The translations under genes and the position numbers were made by a program. From Actinomycetota bacterium (GTDB lineage Bacteria; Actinomycetota; Humimicrobiia; Humimicrobiales; Humimicrobiaceae), in contig JAQVDY010000010.1 in assembly GCA_028698215.1 (NCBI GenBank), positions 1 to 60,748 of the forward strand: a stretch of DNA of 60,748 bases. The letters are read 5' to 3'. Every line of letters begins with the position of its first letter. The first letter of the stretch is position 1. Positions 44,601 through 51,044 of this stretch are shown piece by piece. The notes below the pieces were generated by a model. The model saw only the letters and a program-made list of their open reading frames with translations. It had not been told where the DNA came from and did not search any database.

Positions 44601-45380
44601 CAAGGGGACAGCCTCTTTTTCTTTGTCCCCTGGGATTACAATGCGTCTTTTGGCAGGAATGCCTATAGTATTAAAACCTCTTTTGCCCGCTGGTATTCCA
44701 ATGGGCTGCTGGACCGGCTGTTACTGCTTTCTCCCTATCAGCAAGAGTTTAAAAACAGGTGGAACCAGGTTAGGGAATCGGTGTTTTCCTACCAGAATAT
44801 AGAGCAGATGATAGAGGAAAATGCACGGCTTATAGAAGATGCAGCCGCGCGTAATTTTAAGAAATACCCCATTATAGTGGGCGATGACTGGAAAAAGGAC
44901 CAGCATATAGACCCTTATGACTTTAACCAGGAACTGGACTACTTAAAATCATGGGCCCATAACCGCATTAATTTTTTAGATGCCTATATTAATTCCACTA
45001 CTGATTTGGCCCAGAATATGGTAAATGAAGCCATACGTATAAATGTAGATTATCCCCTGGCTGCCCAGGAGGTAAACCAGGAGTTTGTCCTTAGCGGGTG
45101 GGCAGTAAATATTGCCAGCCAGCAGGAGACTGGTATCCAGAGGCTAACAGTGTTTAAGGAAACGGGAGGCAGGCTTGAGCTTCTTACTGAAGTTTCTTAC
45201 GGGCAGCCCCGGGAAGATGTAGCCCAATTCTTTTCGGTTCCCGGCTATGAGCCCTGCGGATTCAGTGCTCCGATTGCCTTAGACCAATTGGATAAGGGGA
45301 TAAACCTGCTGTGGATTTTTGCCTATGATTATCAGGGAAAATACAATATTGCACCTTTAGAGATAACGGTAAAATATTAA
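41691..45380 (+). CDS. tandem CotH-like protein kinase (pseudokinase plus kinase), membrane anchored
   Basis: Large extracellular protein of about 1229 residues with one N-terminal anchor (about 7-24). Two homologous halves follow. Each has an opening beta-rich segment (DLWVTNGQLPIISI; ELWVTTGQIPIITI), a CotH-like domain and a small beta domain with GWAVN (565-569 and 1136-1140). The second CotH copy has KKSYSFKF (761-768), LLTERIDED, NNQYLARD and PWDYNASFG, the expected kinase elements. The first copy has PSYSFNL, LYQRHSP, AHQF and GDYY at the same places, so it looks inactive. ATG 41691 is preferred to TTG 41688. Its stop overlaps the convergent gene's stop. Target protein unknown. Confidence 0.88.
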   Translation: MFKKRDLVIILILAAALALSLFLYWSQHQDFSVGKTSAVFGSNSNTLLVRLDPEAETLQKISFDFPFSNHQVYLEDPLTGEMVKLSSGDYYDFGSYIFHSTLKVGREEYDLWVTNGQLPIISIATAGQDIPNEPKVPCIISSLDKNISHNITAEIETVNNYQHCPQPSYSFNLTGNPLTGKPAPLMDYGNDTRFILSAPYFDPSLMREKLAYDLYSLIDEQDSLAPRYVELFVEGGYQGIYILYQRHSPSLFSVDEKQGALFEASGWQANFAHGIQGFSQVGSQDDRFFMLEGLIQQVYQQQFPSGLDLESAVDNYLLYLYSGCSHPLAAHQFIYGQTADEKLKLAPGDYYQSSWGRDSRSIKLPPEVLKLGRLFSLLEEEPQFKQMLQNKWEDLKDSLLSTQQMQSLIQANAGQLKPALERNRIRWPYQPELFEDSPSFSQELEYMQSYMGQRWEWLDSYLNTSLDIYIGGQKAAVNHETKTIYCSLEPGADTRQVIEASLPAGSSIHIQPLSYGSFNLDYLQQKDRYPDDGFLNLDEPSPQIKINIESIEEGAALSGIIEVTGWAVNSQFQSDPGIEAIYLSDGPLSGQNYLGQAGYGQARIDVAQNFGNQNYSNCGFSFSFDSAYLANGSHSLYVYAVGKDGSYSVARVDFNLDNLNSMSDYPVPQTGYLSPGQHYDFVDFIYHGNLALEGHGTYELWVTTGQIPIITIDTGGQDIINFPKIGCQFQLISAENWYNYHTPPMEGLIEVRGGSSRFSQKKSYSFKFERSLVHNIDLDLLDMVQARKWILNSCFLDRSFMRDKISYDLFNQLRDDRHYDFASQTKFVEVFVNGRYNGLYLLTERIDEDSLNLADYSPDDPMHSVVYKSYSSATSWRRFNTDLDYIPFDKLGPYHGYLQKEPNPDNPDHQEFWSPLAYFKEMAIKSPDPYFSQHIEGMLDTSNAIDLHLLILVTGADDALLNNQYLARDNQGDSLFFFVPWDYNASFGRNAYSIKTSFARWYSNGLLDRLLLLSPYQQEFKNRWNQVRESVFSYQNIEQMIEENARLIEDAAARNFKKYPIIVGDDWKKDQHIDPYDFNQELDYLKSWAHNRINFLDAYINSTTDLAQNMVNEAIRINVDYPLAAQEVNQEFVLSGWAVNIASQQETGIQRLTVFKETGGRLELLTEVSYGQPREDVAQFFSVPGYEPCGFSAPIALDQLDKGINLLWIFAYDYQGKYNIAPLEITVKY

Positions 45381-46450
45381 TCTATTTGGTAGGCAAACAG
45401 CCGGGTAGGTATATGTTCAGCTATGGGCCAATCAGGGTCATGCATCAGCAGCTCAGAGCTAACCACCAATAAATAAGGGTGGCAGTAGGCCAGGTGCCGG
45501 GCCAATCCCTCTACCGGCTGCTGGTATATGATATCCATGCTGTCCTGCTGCAGGACTGCCAGCTGGCTGCTGGTTTCAGCCTGTACCAGCGCCCATATCC
45601 GGCCGTCTTCCACTTTTATTTGCTGCACATAGCCATCCAGCCCCGCGCTTTGCTTTAGCTGGGGCTTTGGCCCCAGGCTGTAGGAATTTACTCCCTGGCT
45701 GCCGGCAGTATAAAGATATCCGGATGATATCTCTAAATGGTTTATCCATCCTTCAATGTTATGGATGCTCTGCCGGCCGGGCTGGCCGTCCTTTGCCTCT
45801 AACACCCAAAGCACCCCGCTTCCTCCCGCATAAATAAATCCATCCTGGGCTGCCAGCGAATATAGCCTATGGTCCACATCAAGCTGCCACATAATTACCG
45901 GCCGGCCGGGCTCTGAAATATCAACAGCATAAATTCTAGCCAGCTCCTGCTGTTCCGGTCCCATATAGGAGGCTTTCAGGTACAGGGTGCTGCCTTCCCT
46001 GGCCATCTTTATATCAAATCCCTCCAGGTCCAGGACGGCCAGATGCTGCAGGGTTCCCTGTTCTGTACTTATAATATCCAGCCGGTGGTTGGGACAGGCA
46101 TATATGATATTTTCAGCCAAATTAAGGTTTATGGCCCATCCCTGGTTTTCGGTCCATCCGGCATAACTGTAATCAGCAGCCAGGCTTGGCTGGCCTTCCT
46201 GCAAAAAGTCTACCACTGCTATACGGTTGTTTAAGCCCATATACAGGTATTGGGGTGAAATATCCAGGCCGTAACACTCTGAATCCAAATCCATATGCCC
46301 CAGCAAATCAAGTTTAAGCTGGTAGGCGGCATCCGCGCTGCTGCCTTGGTTTTGCAGCTCCGGCTGCCGTTCTGCCAGAAAATAGTACAGCAGGCTGGAA
46401 AGAATCAGCAGCAGGATTAAAATAGTTACTGTAAGTATCCATTTTTTCAT
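45377..46450 (-). CDS. membrane-anchored beta-propeller-like protein
   Basis: Protein of about 357 residues with an N-terminal anchor (about 4-27) and repeated short blocks resembling blades of a beta-propeller (NRIAVVDFL, HRLDIISTEQG, ARIYAVDIS, GVLWVLEAKDG). No enzyme motif is visible, so a binding or scaffolding role outside the membrane is possible. ATG 46450 is chosen over 46489 because GGGTGG stands 6 nt before it and the anchor then begins MKKW. It is convergent with the CotH gene. Confidence 0.72.
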   Translation of the reverse strand: MKKWILTVTILILLLILSSLLYYFLAERQPELQNQGSSADAAYQLKLDLLGHMDLDSECYGLDISPQYLYMGLNNRIAVVDFLQEGQPSLAADYSYAGWTENQGWAINLNLAENIIYACPNHRLDIISTEQGTLQHLAVLDLEGFDIKMAREGSTLYLKASYMGPEQQELARIYAVDISEPGRPVIMWQLDVDHRLYSLAAQDGFIYAGGSGVLWVLEAKDGQPGRQSIHNIEGWINHLEISSGYLYTAGSQGVNSYSLGPKPQLKQSAGLDGYVQQIKVEDGRIWALVQAETSSQLAVLQQDSMDIIYQQPVEGLARHLAYCHPYLLVVSSELLMHDPDWPIAEHIPTRLFAYQID

Positions 46451-46531
46451 GTTCGGCCACCCATAATTCAATAGAAAAAATATGAGCAAACTTGTATAAT
46501 GTTAAAATATTTATCAATTTTAGCATAATCA

Positions 46532-47491
46532 ATGAAGAATTTACTAATAACCGGAGGAGCCGGCTTTATAGGCTCCAGTTTTATAGGCCGGCTGCTAAAA
46601 AGTAATTACCGGGGCAGGATTATTTGCCTGGATGATTTTAATGATTATTACTCGCCTGCCATTAAGAGAAGTAATATTGCAGAGTATAGGAATTATCCTA
46701 ACTTTCTGCTTTATGAAGCAGACATAACTGATTATGAGTCACTAGTGCAGCTGTTTAAGGCCCATAAGATAGACAAGATAGTACATCTGGCTGCCCGGGC
46801 AGGGGTAAGGCCGTCTATCGAGGACCCGCTGCTGTATGGAAAGGTAAATGTAAGCGGTACCCTTAATTTGCTGCAGCTGGCCTGCCAGTATAAAATACAC
46901 AAATTTATATTTGCCTCATCCTCCTCTGTTTATGGCAATAACCAGAAAATACCTTTTGCCGAGCAGGATAATGTAGATTTTCCAATCTCCCCCTACGCAG
47001 CTACCAAAAAAAGCGGGGAGCTGATTTGTTATACCTATCACCACCTGTATGAAATGGACTGCTTCTGCTTGCGGTTCTTTACCGTATACGGCCCCCGGCA
47101 GAGGCCGGAAATGGCTATTCATAAGTTTGTGGACCTGATAGAGAAAGGAAAGCCAATACATATGTACGGGGATGGTTCCACCAGCAGGGATTATACTTTT
47201 ATCGATGATATAACCCAGGCACTGGAGACCTGCCTGGACCGCCTGCAGGGCTACCAGATCTTTAACCTGGGCAACTGCCATCCTATCACCCTTAAGCAAT
47301 TAATCAGGCTGATTGAGCAAAAGCTGGGCAAGAAAGCCCAAATTGTGCCTATGGAAATGCAGCCCGGAGATGTGGATATTACCTATGCTGATATAACTAA
47401 AGCCAAAAAATGGCTGGACTATAATCCTGCTACCCCCATAGAAGAGGGGATTGAAAAATTTATTACATGGTACCGAGAAAAGGAAAATTAA
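46532..47491 (+). CDS. NAD-dependent nucleotide-sugar epimerase (UDP-glucuronate/UDP-glucose 4-epimerase-like)
   Basis: Extended SDR of 319 residues with ITGGAGFIGSSFIG, the DDFNDYY segment typical of UDP-glucuronate 4-epimerases, HLAARAGVRPSIEDP, the catalytic YAATKKSGE and RFFTVYGPRQRPEMA. Likely supplies a galacturonic- or galactose-type donor for the glycan genes. Starts divergently from the propeller gene with TATAAT at 46495-46500 upstream. The following gene begins only 1 nt after its stop. Confidence 0.9.
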   Translation: MKNLLITGGAGFIGSSFIGRLLKSNYRGRIICLDDFNDYYSPAIKRSNIAEYRNYPNFLLYEADITDYESLVQLFKAHKIDKIVHLAARAGVRPSIEDPLLYGKVNVSGTLNLLQLACQYKIHKFIFASSSSVYGNNQKIPFAEQDNVDFPISPYAATKKSGELICYTYHHLYEMDCFCLRFFTVYGPRQRPEMAIHKFVDLIEKGKPIHMYGDGSTSRDYTFIDDITQALETCLDRLQGYQIFNLGNCHPITLKQLIRLIEQKLGKKAQIVPMEMQPGDVDITYADITKAKKWLDYNPATPIEEGIEKFITWYREKEN

Positions 47492-47492
47492 A

Positions 47493-49385
47493 TTGGCTAA
47501 GACAAAAGATAATCCTTCATCTTTTTTTAAAAGCAAAGCTTTCATCATACTGATACTGGCAGCCCTGCTGCTGGCTATTGCCATACCAGTGGGTTACATG
47601 TACTATCTGGACTACCTGAACTCCCCCAATTTTGTAAGCCCGGAATCCAACTTTATTTCCGTCTCTGCTGACCAGGCCAGCCCGGGAGACCAGCTTACCT
47701 ATACTATCAGGCTTGCCAATGAGGGCAGAAAAGAGGCAAATGATATCCATGTAACTACCGATTTGCCGGAACATACTACCCTAACTGATGAGGATACAGA
47801 CTACCTGGAACAGATAATCGGAAACCAGGTTAAGTTTTTGATAGACAGCCTTCCTGTGGGCCAGAATATAGAATTTAGCTACACAGTTACCATAGACAAT
47901 CCCCTGGACAATGGGACAGTTATCAGCAATAACAGCTTCCTGGTTAATTACCAGAGGCAGGGAGACCAAGAAACTGTAGAGAAAAAGTTTGAGACTGACC
48001 TTAAGACCACTGTTACCAGCAATATTGATTTCTCCGAATCCTATTACAAGATAACCGATGAAAATGGTGGGTACATCAGGATGGGAGATACCTTAAACAT
48101 TGTATATTTTGTTAAAAACAGCGGTAATATGATAGCTGAAAATGTAAAGATAAAGGGTATCATACCCGCTAATACCAATTTGGTGGAAGGAAGCTTCTCT
48201 TCAGATTCAGCCTATATGGACCAGGTGGACGGGGAAACAGTAATAAAGCTGGATAAGGTAGAAACCAATGCCAAGATGTTTATTAATTATTCAGTACAGG
48301 TGGCTTCCGGCCTGGCAGATAATACCAAGGTTTTATTTGAGCCCACTATTGAAAACGGAACCATGCAGGCAGTGATGGAAAACCAGGAATTTACAGTGCG
48401 GGCTTTTCCCCAGTTTACACCCTTGAGCCTGGCCGGGGTAGATGAAAACGGAGGTGACCTGCTTCCCAATGAAACGGTAAGGTATACGGTAACCTTTAAA
48501 AACGAAGGGGACGGCAGCGCCTTTAATGTATTTGTAGAAAATGCCATCCCGGACAATACCACCCTGCTGGACTACAGCCTAGAGCCTTCCCAGTTTAACT
48601 GGGAATTGCAGGATAAGGTGTTCAGTATAAGAATAGCAGAACTGGCCCCGGGCGAAGAGTTCAGCTATTCTTACCGGGTAAAAGTAGCCGGAGGCCTTTA
48701 TTACGGAACCAAGATTACCAATACCAATACCCTGATACACCAGGAAGAAAGGCTCAGTTCCCAATCTGTAACCCATACAATTATCTCCAATTATGGTTAT
48801 AATGTGGTGGTAATGGGAGATTCCCAAGTGGCCAATACCAACTGGGCAGGCCATCTTAACGGTATTTTTGAGCAAAAGTATTTTTATGGCGATTTTAACT
48901 TCATAAAAAGCGGCAAGGGCGGAGAGACAGTGCTGATGGGATACAACCGCATGCTTAGCTCAGGTGTTTTGGGACAAAGCCCCTATATCTTCATCCTCAA
49001 CTATGGCACCAATGATGCCGATACCTCTTCCGGCTATTACCGTATAGCGCCGGAGACTTTCCGGTACTACCTGGGAGCCATGATAGATACCATTAAAACC
49101 AATACCGGTGCCCTGGTGGTAGTAATGTCTACCGGGCCGGTAAATGAAGGAGTAAATGAAGCCCACACCAATTCCGATTTGGCCACCTATAGTAACCTGG
49201 CAGCACAGGTAGCCGCCCAGCATGGAGCTGTATTTGTGGATGTGTTCAATCCCATGATGCAGAGCGGAAATCCTAATCAGTACCTGGGCGATGGGCTGCA
49301 TTACAACAGCAATGGAGACCAGTTTGTAGCCAGTATTGCCTTTAATACTATTTCCAGGCATTTAAACCAGTATGGAACCAGGTAG
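47493..49385 (+). CDS. membrane-anchored SGNH/GDSL hydrolase with DUF11-like stalk
   Basis: Extracellular protein of about 630 residues. A membrane anchor (about 16-37) is followed by three DUF11-like repeats (about 54-150, 190-300 and 305-420; for example SPGDQLTYTIRLAN and LPNETVRYTVTFKN). A C-terminal SGNH domain has the nucleophile GDS (442-444), GTND (505-508) and DGLH (600-603). Likely a carbohydrate or peptidoglycan O-acyl esterase. TTG 47493 with AGGA 8 nt upstream is preferred; an in-frame ATG at 47451 would overlap the epimerase gene by 41 nt. Confidence 0.85.
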   Translation: MAKTKDNPSSFFKSKAFIILILAALLLAIAIPVGYMYYLDYLNSPNFVSPESNFISVSADQASPGDQLTYTIRLANEGRKEANDIHVTTDLPEHTTLTDEDTDYLEQIIGNQVKFLIDSLPVGQNIEFSYTVTIDNPLDNGTVISNNSFLVNYQRQGDQETVEKKFETDLKTTVTSNIDFSESYYKITDENGGYIRMGDTLNIVYFVKNSGNMIAENVKIKGIIPANTNLVEGSFSSDSAYMDQVDGETVIKLDKVETNAKMFINYSVQVASGLADNTKVLFEPTIENGTMQAVMENQEFTVRAFPQFTPLSLAGVDENGGDLLPNETVRYTVTFKNEGDGSAFNVFVENAIPDNTTLLDYSLEPSQFNWELQDKVFSIRIAELAPGEEFSYSYRVKVAGGLYYGTKITNTNTLIHQEERLSSQSVTHTIISNYGYNVVVMGDSQVANTNWAGHLNGIFEQKYFYGDFNFIKSGKGGETVLMGYNRMLSSGVLGQSPYIFILNYGTNDADTSSGYYRIAPETFRYYLGAMIDTIKTNTGALVVVMSTGPVNEGVNEAHTNSDLATYSNLAAQVAAQHGAVFVDVFNPMMQSGNPNQYLGDGLHYNSNGDQFVASIAFNTISRHLNQYGTR

Positions 49386-49393
49386 GGTTTTAT

Positions 49394-49660
49394 TTAGTTT
49401 CCCCTGATGATATAGAACAATATATTGGCCAGCAGCAGAACTGCCAGCAGCAGTACTGCCAATATTATATTAACCGCAGCTATAGCTTTTTTGCTCCGCC
49501 CGGATATATGCAAACTTAAATTCACTATGCCTATAATAGCCAGGCCTATTAATAACAGGTAGACTGTAAAGAATATGTAGTCGCTGGAGGCCTTGGCCAG
49601 CATAGTGCTGATAGGCCTGGTAGTGATTATCCTTACTATAAGCTGTTTAATGGTCCCCAA
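49394..49660 (-). CDS. small integral membrane protein
   Basis: 88-residue protein with two hydrophobic helices (about 26-48 and 60-84). Not recognised. It starts at TTG and overlaps the GT-C-like gene by 14 nt, so it is expressed with it. Its small size and position suggest an accessory subunit of the glycan machinery; this is only a guess from context. It is convergent with the SGNH gene. Confidence 0.7.
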   Translation of the reverse strand: MGTIKQLIVRIITTRPISTMLAKASSDYIFFTVYLLLIGLAIIGIVNLSLHISGRSKKAIAAVNIILAVLLLAVLLLANILFYIIRGN

Positions 49661-51044
49661 GCTTAGCCTCCCTTAGCTGGTCTGCTATATCCTTTCCCAG
49701 CAGCACCATGATCCAGATAATTATGGCGCTGTATGCGGTCCTGAAAAAATTGATAAAGGTTTCCACGCTTACCGTAGTGCCGAATTTTATGCTTAATATC
49801 TGCAGCTTGAAGTTCTCTGCTACCTGATGAAAATAAGTGCCGTCTATGGGGCTGAAAAGATAAGGGGTAAATACTCCTATATCAGAATTAAACAGCCAGA
49901 AGAAGAACCAGGCAACTATCAACAGGTAAAATAGGCCCATGTATTTGGAATGCCGGCAGATAATAATAGCAGCAAAGGGAATAAACCAGCTGAACCACTG
50001 GGCAGCAGAAGGGGATGTTAGGTAAAATATTAAAAAGAAGATCAGGCAAAACATGGATACCATGGTAAGCTGGGAGTCAGGATAAATAAGGTTAACTGCT
50101 CCTTTTCCCTTTATTTTGTAGCTGTAGGTTATATACAGCAGGGCAGCTAAAAATAACAGGTAAAACAATACAAACAGCTGCAGCTTAAATCCGCCCAAGG
50201 CTATCAGGGAATAATCAAATAAAAACCGCAAGAACTGGCTTTCTGCTTCCAGGCCATGCACAGTCCGGGTACCGGGATAGGTCATATGGAATCCAAATAC
50301 GGCCAGGATGGGAAGCGCGGTAAACAGTATAAATATAATCTTGTCCTTAATCCTTTGAGGCAGCAGGATAAACAACACCGGTATTAAAAAGAAGGTATAA
50401 GCCCTGCTTACTACTGACATTCCCAAAAACAGGCCGGCCAGGTAGATATTTTTTTTCCTTATGCCAAAATACAGGCACAGGGCCAGTAAAAAGAAAATAT
50501 AAATTTCATACCTGCCAAAGATGTATACCGCATATATTATTACCGGATTAAACATCCAGAATTTTAAAAAAGCCATAGTATATTTTCTTTGCCCTATCAG
50601 TTTAAGCACCAGCAGCACGGTGGCTATCTCCAGCAACAGGTAAGGAACTTTTAGCATAAACAGGGTCCTAAAGATATAGGGGGAATCCACAAAATTAAGC
50701 ATATTGCCAATTTCTATGGTAGTGATACCCCCTTCCATGGGCACAAAGACCTGGGATGCATTGGGGATAAGGGGCATCATTATCTTCATAAAAAAGGCAT
50801 CCATGTAATGGGAGACAAACTGGAAAAAACTGGGGAAAAGGTTTATGCCTTCTGCAATCTGGTAAACCCTTATATGTTCAGATAAGAAATCATTATGGGC
50901 AGTAAAAGGCATGAATAAAAACCGCAGAAGTATTCCTCCCAGAATAACCCTGTTAATCCTCATCCTTAAACCGGGCTGATTGCTGGCTTCAGTAGGATAA
51001 CAACCCAGATAGATCCGGTTTAGCCTAGCTTTTAACCCCTGCAT
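49647..51044 (-). CDS. multi-spanning GT-C-like glycosyltransferase
   Basis: Integral membrane protein of 465 residues with about ten helices. Acidic residues in the first extracytoplasmic loop (HNDFLSEH) fit the GT-C mannosyltransferase-type catalytic pattern. It likely uses a polyprenyl-phosphate-linked sugar made by an enzyme such as the GtrB-like GT2 at 54056. It overlaps the YfhO-like gene by 20 nt and the small membrane protein by 14 nt. Exact activity unknown. Confidence 0.75.
   Translation of the reverse strand: MQGLKARLNRIYLGCYPTEASNQPGLRMRINRVILGGILLRFLFMPFTAHNDFLSEHIRVYQIAEGINLFPSFFQFVSHYMDAFFMKIMMPLIPNASQVFVPMEGGITTIEIGNMLNFVDSPYIFRTLFMLKVPYLLLEIATVLLVLKLIGQRKYTMAFLKFWMFNPVIIYAVYIFGRYEIYIFFLLALCLYFGIRKKNIYLAGLFLGMSVVSRAYTFFLIPVLFILLPQRIKDKIIFILFTALPILAVFGFHMTYPGTRTVHGLEAESQFLRFLFDYSLIALGGFKLQLFVLFYLLFLAALLYITYSYKIKGKGAVNLIYPDSQLTMVSMFCLIFFLIFYLTSPSAAQWFSWFIPFAAIIICRHSKYMGLFYLLIVAWFFFWLFNSDIGVFTPYLFSPIDGTYFHQVAENFKLQILSIKFGTTVSVETFINFFRTAYSAIIIWIMVLLGKDIADQLREAKLGDH

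Noticed and set aside
47451-47492. Longer N-terminus for the SGNH hydrolase from ATG 47451
   Set aside because: It would overlap the epimerase gene by 41 nt, and the TTG at 47493 has AGGA at good spacing right after the epimerase stop.
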